DNA of 64,000 nucleotides from Shewanella marisflavi. GTDB lineage: Bacteria; Pseudomonadota; Gammaproteobacteria; Enterobacterales; Shewanellaceae. The notes under the pieces were generated by a model, which was not told where the DNA came from, ran no database searches, and saw nothing but the letters and a program-made list of their open reading frames with translations. Made by a program: the position numbers and the translations under genes. Of this stretch, positions 28,554 to 37,915 are shown in pieces; the stretch's first letter is position 1, and each line of letters starts with the position of its first letter. Location: the NCBI RefSeq assembly GCF_023283925.1, contig NZ_JAKIKX010000007.1:62001-126000 (forward strand). Reading direction: 5' to 3'.

Positions 28554-29957
28554 ATGAAATATTTGTATACGATCTGGCTGTCCTTGGTGGTCCTGGCGGC
28601 GCAGGCCGCTCATGGCCAAGAGCTTGCCTTTGGCGAGGCGTGGCAGCAGCTATTGCAGGTGAGTGATAAGCTGCAGGCCAGTCAGCAAGAGGTTAATCGT
28701 GCCCTGGCGGAGAAAGACGCTGGGGATGATCTTAATCTGCCCTCGCTGTCGATTAATGGCAGCTATACACGCTTGGAGAAGCCACTAGAACTGGACTTAA
28801 GGGATCTCAATCCCTTAGCGACTCTCGATCCTGCAAGTTTACCCCCAGCCCTTGGCTCTGCCTTGGGGGCGATTCCCGGCTCACTGTTTATCACTCCTTT
28901 TACCGAGCAAGATATCTTCCGCTCTAGCTTGCAGGCGATGTGGCCCATCTATACCGGTGGTCGTATCAGCGCCGCCCAGGGCATACATGAGGCTCAGGTG
29001 GCCGAGAAGGAGCAGCAACATCAGCTATCGACGCGGGATCTCTTTGTCCAGCTGGTGGATAGATACTATGGTGTGGCAGTAAGCCATGCCCTGATGGCGA
29101 CAAGAAGCCAGCTGGTCGATGCACTGACCGAGCATGCCGATCATGCCGTTAAGCTCGAGCAGCAGGGACAGATCGCCAAGGTGGAGCGTCTTAACGCTCA
29201 GGTGGCATTGGAAAATGCCCGGGTAGACTATGCCAGTGCCCAACGTCAGCTAGAGATGAGTCAGATTGCCCTGTCACGCATGTTGCATCAGCCCAATGTC
29301 GATACCGTCTCTAAGTTGTTTCTTCTGGAAACTCCGCCTTCTTTGGGCCAGCTGAGTCAACTGACGCTTTCTAGTCATCCGGCCCTTAAGTTGCTGGAGG
29401 CCAAAGAGCTTCAGGCCAATGGCCTTATCGATGTGGAAAAGGGCAGCTATTACCCTACCGTCTTTCTTTACGGTAACTATACCCTGTATGAAGACGACTC
29501 CCTGCTAGCCAAGATGGAGCCTGACTGGATGGTCGGCGTTGGGGTTAAGATTCCGCTTATCAGTCGCGACGGTCGCAGTGGTAAGGTCGAGGCCGCCCGT
29601 AGCGCCCTGTTGCAGGCGCGTTATACCAAGGCCCAGACTCAGCAAGATCTCAGTCTCTTGCTGGATCAGAGCTATCGTCAGCTGCAGCAGGCCAGAGAGG
29701 AGACAGAGTCGTTAAACCTCTCCTTGTCTCTCGCTAAGGAAAACAAACGCCTGCGAGATCTCGCCTTCAGTCAGGGACTGTCTACGTCGATTGAGAAGGT
29801 GGATGCCGAGCTTAAGCTAAGCGGAGTGCAGACCCAACAGTTGGCTGCTCAGTACCGCTATGTACAGGCCTACGCCAGATTGATGGCCATCAGCGGTCAG
29901 TTAGATGAATTTATCGGTCGTTCACGCACCGCCCAGGAGAGAGCAGATGCGCACTAA
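28554..29957 (+). CDS. TolC-family outer-membrane efflux protein
   Basis: This is a 467-residue outer-membrane channel. The signal peptide spans residues 1-22 (cut after AHG). The mature part shows the duplicated long alpha-helical repeats of the TolC/OEP family, with the typical segment LNAQVALENARVDYASAQRQ. It starts an operon with an HlyD-like adaptor and two ABC-2 permeases, which together predict a tripartite exporter. The start is ATG 28554 with GAGG upstream. Two small dyads (AACAC..GGTGTT at about 28494-28512 and TAGAGT..ACTCTA near 28530-28545) lie in the leader and may be regulatory. The substrate is unknown. Confidence 0.88.
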   Translation: MKYLYTIWLSLVVLAAQAAHGQELAFGEAWQQLLQVSDKLQASQQEVNRALAEKDAGDDLNLPSLSINGSYTRLEKPLELDLRDLNPLATLDPASLPPALGSALGAIPGSLFITPFTEQDIFRSSLQAMWPIYTGGRISAAQGIHEAQVAEKEQQHQLSTRDLFVQLVDRYYGVAVSHALMATRSQLVDALTEHADHAVKLEQQGQIAKVERLNAQVALENARVDYASAQRQLEMSQIALSRMLHQPNVDTVSKLFLLETPPSLGQLSQLTLSSHPALKLLEAKELQANGLIDVEKGSYYPTVFLYGNYTLYEDDSLLAKMEPDWMVGVGVKIPLISRDGRSGKVEAARSALLQARYTKAQTQQDLSLLLDQSYRQLQQAREETESLNLSLSLAKENKRLRDLAFSQGLSTSIEKVDAELKLSGVQTQQLAAQYRYVQAYARLMAISGQLDEFIGRSRTAQERADAH

Positions 29958-30918
29958 CAGAATCTTAGCCCTTGTTGCCCTAGTCGCCTTGATTGTCATC
30001 TTGGCCTATGGACTCCATTTGGCTCACACTCCTAAGGTCACGCGTTTGCAGGGACAGATCGAGGCCAGAGAATATAATGTTTCCTCCAAGGTGCCCGGGC
30101 GGGTTGCTCAGGTCATGGTTCGCCGGGGTGACCAGGTGGCCGAAGGCGATCTACTGTTTGCTATCGACAGTCCTGAGCTCAATGCCAAGTTAATGCAGGC
30201 ACAAGGGGGGCGTGATGCCGCCAAGGCGTTGCAGCAAGAGGCGGATAATGGCGCCCGTAAACAACAGGTATCGGCGGCGAAAGAGCAGTGGTTAAAGGCA
30301 AAAGCGGCGGCCACCTTGGCCGAGACCACCTATAACCGGGTAGAAGCCCTGTTCAGTGAGGGCGTGCTGGCGCGTCAAAAGCGTGATGAAGCCTTTACCC
30401 AGTGGCAGGCAGCCAAGTATACCGAGCAGGCGGCCTATGCCATGTATCAGATGGCGGAAGAGGGAGCCCGTGAAGAAACCAAGGCGGCGGCCGAGGGTAA
30501 TGCCCGCATGGCCGAAGGGGCCGTTAAAGAGGTCAGTGCCATCTTGGCTGACAGTCAAATGCGCTCGCCTAAATCGGGTGAGGTTAGCGAGGTGCTTCTG
30601 CAAGCTGGCGAACTGGCGCCTAGCGGTTTTCCTGTGGTGAGTGTGATCGACATGCAGGATGCCTGGGCAGTGTTCCAGGTTCGAGAAGATCAGCTTAAAG
30701 ACTTTAAGGTAGGCGATACGCTAGAGGTGGAGCTCCCTGCGCTCGGCCAACGTTTTCCCTTTAAAGTGGCGCACATTAGCGTCATGGGACACTTTGCCAC
30801 CTGGCGCTCTACCGAGAGTGGCCAGGACTTTGATATGCGCACCTTCGAGATGGAGCTAAGACCAATGGAGCCCATTGCCGACTTAAGGGTGGGTATGACC
30901 AGCTTACTGGTGCCTTAA
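29947..30918 (+). CDS. HlyD-family periplasmic adaptor
   Basis: This 323-residue membrane fusion protein is of the EmrA/YhiI/YbhG type. It has an N-terminal membrane anchor (about 5-25), a biotinyl-lipoyl-like half-domain (GQIEAREYNVSSKVPGRVAQ), a long helical hairpin (about 75-190) and a second lipoyl/beta-barrel part (QMRSPKSGEVSEVLLQAGEL). ATG 29947, preceded by AGGAGAGAGC, overlaps the TolC-like gene by 11 bases. It should connect the TolC-like channel to the permeases encoded next. Confidence 0.88.
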   Translation: MRTNRILALVALVALIVILAYGLHLAHTPKVTRLQGQIEAREYNVSSKVPGRVAQVMVRRGDQVAEGDLLFAIDSPELNAKLMQAQGGRDAAKALQQEADNGARKQQVSAAKEQWLKAKAAATLAETTYNRVEALFSEGVLARQKRDEAFTQWQAAKYTEQAAYAMYQMAEEGAREETKAAAEGNARMAEGAVKEVSAILADSQMRSPKSGEVSEVLLQAGELAPSGFPVVSVIDMQDAWAVFQVREDQLKDFKVGDTLEVELPALGQRFPFKVAHISVMGHFATWRSTESGQDFDMRTFEMELRPMEPIADLRVGMTSLLVP

Positions 30919-30930
30919 GCCTTGGCTTCC

Positions 30931-32088
30931 ATGGTCAATCTTATAAAGCGAGAGCTCAGGCGACTATGGCAGTCGCCCTGGCAACTCGCCCTGGTCAGCT
31001 ATCTGCCTCTGCTGGGCACGCTAGTGCTTTGGTGGTTGTTTAGCGCAGGATTGCCGACCGCACTGCCAGTGGCGGTTGTGGATCAGGATCAGAGTCAGCT
31101 AAGCCGTATGCTGGTACGTCAGTTAGCGGCCAATTCGGTTGTTAAACCCATTAGTTATCAAGATATAGGTCAAGCCCAAGCGGCTATGGAGAAGGCCGAT
31201 GTCTATGCCGTGATGATATTGCCATTTCAGCTTAACCGTAAGCTAGTGCTTGGCCATCAACCCACGATAGATATTCGTTACAACGCCCAGTTTTTACTGG
31301 TGGGAAAATTGCTCTCCAGTCAGATACAGATGAGCCTGGCCGACGGTCTTAAACAGAAGGCAAGACTGAAAATGCTGGCCTCTGGCGTGTCCCCCGAGCA
31401 GGCCAATATCAATCTGAACATGATAAAGACTCAGAGCAGTGCACTCTACAACGCCAATAACAACTATGTCGCCTTCCTGGTACCACCTATTTTGATCGCC
31501 TTGGTGCAGATAGTGGCCATGTTGGTGTTTGCCAATGCTTTGTCTGATGAGCTAAGACACAATACCTTGCCCGAGTGGTTTGCCTTAGGTACTTACAAGG
31601 TGCTTTGGGCTAAGGTGCTGGTTTATACGCCGCTGCTGATGTTACAGATGGGGGTGATATATGCTTGGCTCTATGGTTATCTCGGCCTGCCGCTAAGCAG
31701 TGGTCTGGGTCAGTTGTTTGCCGCACAGGTGATGATGTTGCTAGTGGTATGGTTGATCGTGTTGACCATCTTTGCTGTGCTGCAGGACGGTGCAAGGGTG
31801 ATCAGTCTCTGCACCGCTCTGTTTGCGCCATCATTTGCCTTTATGGGCGTCACTTTCCCCACCCATGAGATGCCTATGTTGGCTCAGTGGTGGCGGCAGA
31901 TCATGCCTTCCAGTCACTATGTCGATACCCATATCGGTGTGATCGCCTATGACCAAGGCATTGACGCGTTATTGCTGCAGCTCTTTAGCTATTGGGGCTT
32001 TCTGCTGCTGATCCCCGTGATCGCCGTGTTACTGACAAAGATCCGCCGAGACCAGGCTAAAGAGCAGATGGCGGAGGTGCAGGGATGA
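30931..32088 (+). CDS. ABC-2 type transporter permease (first of two)
   Basis: This 385-residue membrane protein of the ABC-2/YhhJ-YbhR type has one N-terminal membrane segment, a large periplasmic domain (about 45-170) and five C-terminal membrane segments. VVDQDQSQLSR is the usual motif after the first segment. TTG 30922 is an alternative start, but the ATG at 30931 is preferred. It overlaps the second permease by four bases. No ATP-binding domain is fused to it, and none of the neighbouring genes encodes one, so the power source must lie elsewhere if this is an active ABC exporter. Confidence 0.88.
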   Translation: MVNLIKRELRRLWQSPWQLALVSYLPLLGTLVLWWLFSAGLPTALPVAVVDQDQSQLSRMLVRQLAANSVVKPISYQDIGQAQAAMEKADVYAVMILPFQLNRKLVLGHQPTIDIRYNAQFLLVGKLLSSQIQMSLADGLKQKARLKMLASGVSPEQANINLNMIKTQSSALYNANNNYVAFLVPPILIALVQIVAMLVFANALSDELRHNTLPEWFALGTYKVLWAKVLVYTPLLMLQMGVIYAWLYGYLGLPLSSGLGQLFAAQVMMLLVVWLIVLTIFAVLQDGARVISLCTALFAPSFAFMGVTFPTHEMPMLAQWWRQIMPSSHYVDTHIGVIAYDQGIDALLLQLFSYWGFLLLIPVIAVLLTKIRRDQAKEQMAEVQG

Positions 32089-33230
32089 ACTTTTTCAGCC
32101 TGATGTTTGAGGAGTTCAAGGCCATAGTCTCAGACAAGGCGATTGCTATTACTTTGTTTGGTGGCGTGCTTTTTTATTCCGTGCTCTACCCTTTGCCTTA
32201 TCTCAATGAGGTACCAACAAAGCAGCAAATTGTCGTGGTCGATGGTGATAATTCCAGCTTGAGTCGCTTGGTGATTCGTCACGCGCAGGCGAGTCCTAAA
32301 CTTGATGTCGTCGCTCATGTGGCTAACTTGACCCAAGCGCAGGCGGCCGTCAATGCCGGGGAGGCTCATGGTTATCTGGTTATCCCTGAAGGATTCCGTC
32401 ACAATCTGCTGCGCCAGCAAGGCGTTACCTTAGCTTATGGCGGCGACGCCAACTATTTTCTGGTCTACTCGGCCATTTTAGAAGGGCTGGTTTCGGTCGG
32501 CATAGAAGCGGGTAAATACATACAGTTTACCGGTTTACTTGCCATGGGAGAGACGGCCAAGCAGGTACAGCTTGAGCTGGATCCTATCCACCTTAACAGT
32601 GTGCCAGCCTTCAACCCGAGCTTGGGTTATACCTCCTATGTGGTGCCCGGCGTTCTCTTGCTTGTGCTGCACCAGACCTTGTTAATCGGTACTGGGATCC
32701 TCGGGGCAGGCCAATGGCAGCGTCAGGGCTATTGGAATCAGGTAAGCTTAGGCCAGCTTCTGTGTGCCAGGGTGGCGACCTTTTCGGTTATCTACAGTAT
32801 TTTTACTGCCTTCTACATAGGCTTTTGCCATTACTGGTATCAGGTGGGAGTACAGGGCGAACTCGGGCAAGTGTGTTTGTTTCTGCTGCCCTTTATTCTG
32901 TCGACCAGTCTGGCAGGTGTCGCCTACAGCAGCCTGTTTGTTCGACGGGATCTGCCGACACAGGTGGCACTGCTTATCTCTATGCCGATCCTGTTTGCGT
33001 CGGGCTTTGTCTGGCCGGTGGAGTTGATCCCCGTGCCATTGCAGGCCGTATCACAGCTGATCCCTGGTGTGGTGACCATTAAGGGGATGTTACAGCTTAA
33101 TCAGATGGGTGCAGACTGGAGTGATATCGCCCCCATGTGGTGGCAGTTGTGGGTGTTGGTCCTATTCTACCTTCTGCTGGCCTATCTGGGGATGCGCATT
33201 AGGCTTAAGGCAACAAAAAGCCCGCACTAG
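32085..33230 (+). CDS. ABC-2 type transporter permease (second of two)
   Basis: This 381-residue paralogue of the preceding permease has the same plan: N-terminal membrane segment, periplasmic domain starting with VVVDGDNSSLSRLVIRHAQA, and five C-terminal membrane segments. It probably forms a heterodimer with the upstream permease. The start overlaps the previous stop (ATGA). Its last codons lie inside a hairpin that serves as terminator for darP on the other strand. Like its partner it lacks a nucleotide-binding domain. Confidence 0.88.
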   Translation: MNFFSLMFEEFKAIVSDKAIAITLFGGVLFYSVLYPLPYLNEVPTKQQIVVVDGDNSSLSRLVIRHAQASPKLDVVAHVANLTQAQAAVNAGEAHGYLVIPEGFRHNLLRQQGVTLAYGGDANYFLVYSAILEGLVSVGIEAGKYIQFTGLLAMGETAKQVQLELDPIHLNSVPAFNPSLGYTSYVVPGVLLLVLHQTLLIGTGILGAGQWQRQGYWNQVSLGQLLCARVATFSVIYSIFTAFYIGFCHYWYQVGVQGELGQVCLFLLPFILSTSLAGVAYSSLFVRRDLPTQVALLISMPILFASGFVWPVELIPVPLQAVSQLIPGVVTIKGMLQLNQMGADWSDIAPMWWQLWVLVLFYLLLAYLGMRIRLKATKSPH

Positions 33231-33239
33231 TGGCGGGCT
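33214..33239 (-). terminator. Terminator for darP, overlapping the permease end
   Basis: Arms AGCCCGC (33219-33225) and GCGGGCT (33233-33239) enclose a seven-base loop. On the minus strand the hairpin is followed by TTTTT. The plus-strand permease stop codon (33228-33230) falls in the loop, so one element serves two converging genes. Confidence 0.8.
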
Positions 33240-33258
33240 GTTTCGGCGAGACACAGGC

Positions 33259-33798
33259 TTATTCGGCGGTCTCGGCGCGCAGATACTTGACCAGTTCTGT
33301 TGCGGATTTAGAGGCTTGTTCAGGTTGCTTAGATAGCTCCTTGTTGGCCTGTCTCACCAGTTGGCGAAGCTTCTGGCGCTCAAGGTTAGGATACTGCTCA
33401 AGCAGGGCCTGAATGGCATCATCACCGCCACTTAGCAGTTGATCTTTGTGCTTCTCGGCAACATTGAGCTTGGAGCTTTCGTTGCGATTCTGGTTGAGCA
33501 CGTTTTTCAACTTGGCCTGCACTTCTTCGATATCGACGTTACGCATCAGCTTACCAACATAATGCAGTTGACGGCGATGGGCCTCGCTGTTGATGCGAAT
33601 CGTCTTAGCCTTCAAGATGTTGTCATGAAGTAATTCATCCAGCTCTAGTTTCTTGAGCTGGCTCTTGCTGAGGGCAACTAGCTGCTTACCTAGTTCCTGG
33701 TAAACGGCGATCTCGCGCTTTATATCGGCTCTGCTGACGTAATCATCGTCATGATCGAAGGGCTGTTTAAAGTGTTCTGAGTCACCAACAATATTCAT
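33259..33798 (-). CDS. darP: Ribosome biogenesis factor DarP (YjgA)
   Basis: This is a 179-residue highly charged helical protein of the YjgA/DUF615 family, which associates with 50S precursors and helps late large-subunit maturation. MNIVGDSEHFKQPFDHDDDY is a typical start, and RRQLHYVGKLMR matches the conserved core. The frame is open up to 33858, but homologues begin at the ATG at 33798. It is divergent from pmbA with about 150 bases between the starts, a pairing found widely in gammaproteobacteria. Confidence 0.93.
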   Translation of the reverse strand: MNIVGDSEHFKQPFDHDDDYVSRADIKREIAVYQELGKQLVALSKSQLKKLELDELLHDNILKAKTIRINSEAHRRQLHYVGKLMRNVDIEEVQAKLKNVLNQNRNESSKLNVAEKHKDQLLSGGDDAIQALLEQYPNLERQKLRQLVRQANKELSKQPEQASKSATELVKYLRAETAE

Positions 33799-33948
33799 AT
33801 TTAAAAAAATCTCTTGGGTCCAAGCCATAACTACCCTAATCATAACATTTCCGGCCAATATCGCCTACGAAACGACTCAGTTATTTAATGTGAAAGCCCA
33901 GCGGGTTTGCTATGCTACGGCCACGATTGACAACAAAAGAGTAGATTT

Positions 33949-35289
33949 GTGCCTTCTCCTAGCATCGAAACCGAATTGAATTCATTGAAAGACGCTGTGT
34001 CTATGGCATTGGAATATGCTGCCAAATTAGGCACCTCGGGGGCCGAAGTGGCCATCAGCAAGCAGCAGGGGCTCTCAGTCTCGACACGCTTGAAAGAGGT
34101 TGAGACCGTTGAGTTTAATAAAGATGGTGCGTTGGGGATCACCTTGTTTAGAGATGGGTGCAAGGGTAGCTCTTCCACCTCAGATCTTAGCCCTGAGGCC
34201 ATTCGCCGTGCCGTAAAGGCCGCGGATGATATCGCGCGCTTCACTTCGGAAGACCCCTTCAACGGCCTGGCCGATGCCGAGCTGATGGCTAAGCAGATCG
34301 AAGATCTTGAGCTCTACTATCCCCACGAGACTACGCCGGCCGAGTTAGAAGCCTTGGCGGCGAGCGCCGAAGCTGCTGCGTTAGATAGCGATGCGCGTAT
34401 TAAAAACTCTGATGGTGCCAGTGCCAACGCCCATACAGGTGCCAAGGTGTATGGCAATAGCCATGGTTTCTTAAACGGTTATGTCAGTTCGCGCTACAGC
34501 CTGAGCTGTGTAGTGATCGGCGAGCAAGATGGCCATATGCAGCGTGACTATGACTATACGGTAGCTCGCAATTTCAGCGACCTTTGGACGCCAGAGGCGG
34601 TGGGCCTGAAGGCTGCCCAGAAGACCCTGAGTCGCCTGGGGGCGCGTAAGATAGCGACCACCAAGTTACCTATTCTGTTTGCGCCTGACGTAGCGACCGG
34701 CCTGATGGGACATCTGGTGGGGGCCATCAGTGGTAGCAGCCTGTATCGCAAGTCGAGCTTCCTACTCGATGCCATAGATACCCAGATCTTCCCCGAGTGG
34801 TTCTCGATTGCTGAGCAGCCACACCTCAAGGGCGCACTGGCCAGTGCCTGTTATGATAGCGAAGGGGTGGCCACCATAGATCGCAACATCATCGACAGCG
34901 GAATCCTCTCCACTTATTTGCTGACCAGCTATTCGGCGCGTAAGTTAGGCCTGACTAACACAGGCCATGCTGGTGGTATCTATAACTGGACGCTATCCCA
35001 TACCGGACAGACCTTCGATGAGCTGGTGAAGCAGATGGATACAGGCCTTATCGTCACAGAGGTGATGGGGCAAGGCGTGAATGGCGTGACCGGTGATTAC
35101 TCACGCGGCGCAGCGGGTTTCTATGTGGAGAAGGGCGAGATCCTCTATCCGGTCGAAGAGGTCACCATTGCCGGAAACCTTAAAGAGATGTACCGCAGCA
35201 TGGTGGCCGTGGGCAAAGAGCGAGATCTGCGTTCCTCTATCCGTACCGGTGCCATTTTGCTCGATGAGATGAAGATTGCCGGTAATTGA
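33949..35289 (+). CDS. pmbA: Metalloprotease subunit PmbA (TldE)
   Basis: This 446-residue partner of TldD lacks the HExxxH zinc motif, as is normal for PmbA/TldE, and has the C-terminal family signature (GVNGVTGDYSRGAAGFYVE). The TldD/TldE heterodimer degrades unstructured peptides. The start is GTG 33949; no closer ATG keeps the conserved N-terminal region. A good terminator (35348-35371) follows before the ars operon. Confidence 0.95.
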   Translation: MPSPSIETELNSLKDAVSMALEYAAKLGTSGAEVAISKQQGLSVSTRLKEVETVEFNKDGALGITLFRDGCKGSSSTSDLSPEAIRRAVKAADDIARFTSEDPFNGLADAELMAKQIEDLELYYPHETTPAELEALAASAEAAALDSDARIKNSDGASANAHTGAKVYGNSHGFLNGYVSSRYSLSCVVIGEQDGHMQRDYDYTVARNFSDLWTPEAVGLKAAQKTLSRLGARKIATTKLPILFAPDVATGLMGHLVGAISGSSLYRKSSFLLDAIDTQIFPEWFSIAEQPHLKGALASACYDSEGVATIDRNIIDSGILSTYLLTSYSARKLGLTNTGHAGGIYNWTLSHTGQTFDELVKQMDTGLIVTEVMGQGVNGVTGDYSRGAAGFYVEKGEILYPVEEVTIAGNLKEMYRSMVAVGKERDLRSSIRTGAILLDEMKIAGN

Positions 35290-35347
35290 TCCTCAGGGCT
35301 TTGCCTAACTCAGGGTTACCTGACTTAGTGATGCATAATTGAAAGAA

Positions 35348-35377
35348 AAGCGAACCTTAACCGGTTCGCTTTTTTTA
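35348..35377 (+). terminator. Intrinsic terminator after pmbA
   Basis: Arms AAGCGAACC (35348-35356) and GGTTCGCTT (35363-35371) with a TTAACC loop, followed by TTTTT. It separates pmbA from the arsenic operon. Confidence 0.9.
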
Positions 35378-35399
35378 TGTTTGCAGCACACAAGAGAAC

Positions 35400-35428
35400 T
35401 TGTATATATGAAAATTCATATATATGCT
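35400..35428 (+). promoter_or_regulatory. ars promoter with palindromic ArsR operator
   Basis: A perfect dyad (TATATATGAA at 35403-35412, AA, then TTCATATATA at 35415-35424) lies between a -35-like TTGTAT (35400-35405) and a -10-like TATGCT (35423-35428), which are 17 bases apart. An ArsR dimer bound here would cover the promoter. The position directly upstream of arsR makes it a strong candidate operator. Confidence 0.7.
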
Positions 35429-35472
35429 TATCCATATGTTCAAGCGCCCATATTTTTGAGAGTAACAAGCCA

Positions 35473-35820
35473 ATGGCCGTCGCAATCTTTAAAGCCCTTT
35501 CCGATGAAACACGTCTGCTTAGCCTGCTGCTGATTAAGGCTGAGGGTGAGCTGTGTGTGTGCGAGTTAATGGCGGCGCTGGACGAGAGTCAGCCAAAGGT
35601 TTCGCGCCACTTAGCACAGCTGCGTAAGGCTGAGCTGCTGAGTGATCGCCGTCAGGGACAATGGGTGTTCTACCGGATCAATCCCGAACTGCCTGTCTGG
35701 GCGGCGGAGGTGATCGAAAGGACGCTGGCGGGCAATGCCGAGCTACTGGATCAGGCCAAGGCGCGTCTGGGTGAGATGGGGCAGCGCCCCGAGCGGGTAC
35801 AAGTTTGTTGTAAAGGATAG
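35473..35820 (+). CDS. arsR: Arsenic-responsive repressor ArsR
   Basis: This 115-residue winged-helix repressor of the ArsR/SmtB family has the As(III)-sensing motif ELCVCEL (about residues 28-34), followed by the recognition helix ([18 protein letters not shown]). A further CC pair lies at the C terminus. On binding As(III) it should leave the operator and induce the operon. The frame is open from 35377, but ATG 35473 gives the standard N terminus [15 protein letters not shown]. The end lies four bases before the acr3 start. Confidence 0.93.
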   Translation: MAVAIFKALSDETRLLSLLLIKAEGELCVCELMAALDESQPKVSRHLAQLRKAELLSDRRQGQWVFYRINPELPVWAAEVIERTLAGNAELLDQAKARLGEMGQRPERVQVCCKG

Positions 35821-35824
35821 AGCC

Positions 35825-36859
35825 ATGGGATTATTTGAACGTTTTCTGAGTGTCTGGGTGGGACTGGCCATAGTTGCTGGCGTTGCCTTGGGTTATCTGC
35901 TGCCGGAGCAGTTTGCTCTGATCGCTTCCTTTGAGTATGCCAGTGTCAATCTACTAATAGCAGTGCTTATCTGGGTGATGATCTACCCCATGATGGTGCA
36001 GATCGATTTCTCGGCAGTAAAAGATGTGGGCAAGCGTCCTAAGGGCTTGTTGCTGACTCTGGTGGTGAACTGGCTGATTAAGCCCTTTACCATGGCGCTG
36101 CTAGGCTGGCTCTTCTTCCGTGTGCTGTTTGCCTCCTGGGTGGATGCGCAAACCGCCAGCGAGTATATCGCCGGTATGATCTTACTGGGCGTTGCGCCCT
36201 GCACCGCCATGGTGTTTGTCTGGAGTCAGCTCACTAAGGGCAACCCTAACTACACTCTGGTGCAAGTATCGGTGAACGACATCATCATGGTGTTTGCCTT
36301 CGCCCCTATCTGTGCCTTCCTTTTGGGGGTGAGTGATATTCAGGTGCCCTGGCAGACCCTGTTGATTTCTGTGGTGCTCTATGTGGTGTTGCCGCTGGTG
36401 GCGGGTATCGCGACGCGCAGGGCATTAAATAGAAAGGGCCATCTTCTGAGTGTTGAGGCCTTTGTCGCCCGCCTCAAGCCCTGGTCTATCTTGGGCCTGC
36501 TGGCCACAGTTGTGCTGCTGTTTGGCCTGCAGGCCAATACTATATTGGAACAGCCGCAAAATATCTTGCTGATCGCCATTCCTTTGCTGATCCAGACTTA
36601 TGGCATCTTCTTTATCGCCTATCTGGCGGCCAAACGATTGAAGCTAGAGCAGGATGTGGCGGCGCCCGCCTGTATGATAGCCACCTCTAATTTCTTCGAG
36701 CTGGCGGTTGCCGTGGCTATCTCGCTGTTTGGTCTGCATTCAGGAGCGGCGCTGGCGACTGTGGTAGGCGTATTAGTGGAGGTGCCAGTAATGCTTTCCC
36801 TGGTGGCTTTTGTTAATCGGGATAAATCCAATTATTTACGCGGTCTGGGCAAGGTCTAA
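35825..36859 (+). CDS. acr3: Arsenite efflux transporter ACR3
   Basis: This 344-residue membrane protein has about ten membrane segments and belongs to the ACR3 (arsenical-resistance-3) group of the BART superfamily, not the ArsB group. The essential Cys lies in [14 protein letters not shown], and [13 protein letters not shown] and [15 protein letters not shown] are further family segments. It extrudes As(III). ATG 35825 has AAAGGA upstream. The frame also extends back into arsR, which is a shadow. It is followed after 41 bases by the GAPDH gene. Confidence 0.93.
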   Translation: MGLFERFLSVWVGLAIVAGVALGYLLPEQFALIASFEYASVNLLIAVLIWVMIYPMMVQIDFSAVKDVGKRPKGLLLTLVVNWLIKPFTMALLGWLFFRVLFASWVDAQTASEYIAGMILLGVAPCTAMVFVWSQLTKGNPNYTLVQVSVNDIIMVFAFAPICAFLLGVSDIQVPWQTLLISVVLYVVLPLVAGIATRRALNRKGHLLSVEAFVARLKPWSILGLLATVVLLFGLQANTILEQPQNILLIAIPLLIQTYGIFFIAYLAAKRLKLEQDVAAPACMIATSNFFELAVAVAISLFGLHSGAALATVVGVLVEVPVMLSLVAFVNRDKSNYLRGLGKV

Positions 36860-36900
36860 GCCGCAACAGAAACAGCGAATCTAAAGCATAGGACGATAAA

Positions 36901-37911
36901 ATGACAATCAAAGTGGGAATTAACGGCTTTGGCCGTATGGGACGCCTGGCGCTGCGCGCCGCCTGGGAGTGGGACGATATCGAGTTTGTGCAGATCAACG
37001 ACCCGGCGGGTGATGCCGCCACGCTGGCGCATCTGTTGACCTTCGATTCTATACATGGTCGCTGGGCCCATGAGGCAGTCGCCGAAGGCGAGCAGATTGT
37101 GATAGGTGATAAGCGTATCGACACCAGTGCCAACCACGCCATCGGCGATACCGACTGGTCTGGCTGCGATCTGGTGATCGAGGCCTCAGGGGTGATGAAA
37201 TCTAAGGCGCTGCTGCAAGCCTATCTGGACCAAGGGGTAAAGCGTGTGGTGGTGACCGCGCCGGTGAAAGAGGAAGGCGTGCTCAACATCGTCATGGGGG
37301 TTAACCATCATCTGTATGACAAGGATAAATACCCCATAGTCACGGCGGCCTCTTGCACCACCAACTGCCTGGCGCCAGTGGTGAAAGTGCTGCATGAAAA
37401 GATAGGCATCAAGCATGGCTCCATGACCACTATTCATGACATCACCAATACCCAGACTATCCTAGATGCGCCCCATAAGGATCTGCGCCGCGCCCGCGCC
37501 TGCGGTCAGTCGTTGATCCCGACCACCACGGGCTCGGCCACCGCCATCACCCACATCTTCCCTGAGCTAAAGGGTAAGCTGAACGGTCATGCGGTGCGTG
37601 TGCCTCTGGCCAACGCTTCTATCACAGACTGTGTGTTCGAGATGCAACGCCCCGTCACCGAACAGGAGGTTAACGCCCTGTTTAAGGCGGCAGCAGCCGG
37701 TGAGCTGCAGGACATTCTCGGCTACGAGGAGCGCCCGCTGGTTTCGGTGGATTACAAGACAGATCCCCGCTCCAGCATAGTCGATGCCCTGTCCACCATG
37801 GTGCTCAACGGCACTCAGCTTAAGCTTTACGTTTGGTACGACAACGAGTGGGGCTATGCTAACCGCACCGCCGAATTGGCGCGTATGGTCGGCCGTATGG
37901 ATAAGGCCTAA
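36901..37911 (+). CDS. ArsJ-associated glyceraldehyde-3-phosphate dehydrogenase
   Basis: This is a 336-residue GAPDH with the NAD fold start ([18 protein letters not shown]) and active site [10 protein letters not shown]. In arsJ-linked operons such enzymes use arsenate in place of phosphate to make the unstable 1-arseno-3-phosphoglycerate, which ArsJ exports. Gene position between acr3 and arsJ is the main evidence for this special role, as the protein itself looks like an ordinary GAPDH. There are four bases between its stop and arsJ. Confidence 0.92.
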   Translation: MTIKVGINGFGRMGRLALRAAWEWDDIEFVQINDPAGDAATLAHLLTFDSIHGRWAHEAVAEGEQIVIGDKRIDTSANHAIGDTDWSGCDLVIEASGVMKSKALLQAYLDQGVKRVVVTAPVKEEGVLNIVMGVNHHLYDKDKYPIVTAASCTTNCLAPVVKVLHEKIGIKHGSMTTIHDITNTQTILDAPHKDLRRARACGQSLIPTTTGSATAITHIFPELKGKLNGHAVRVPLANASITDCVFEMQRPVTEQEVNALFKAAAAGELQDILGYEERPLVSVDYKTDPRSSIVDALSTMVLNGTQLKLYVWYDNEWGYANRTAELARMVGRMDKA

Positions 37912-37915
37912 CATT

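Noticed and set aside
35377..35472. Upstream extension of arsR
   Set aside because: It would include the palindromic operator and promoter in the coding region; the ArsR family starts at ATG 35473.
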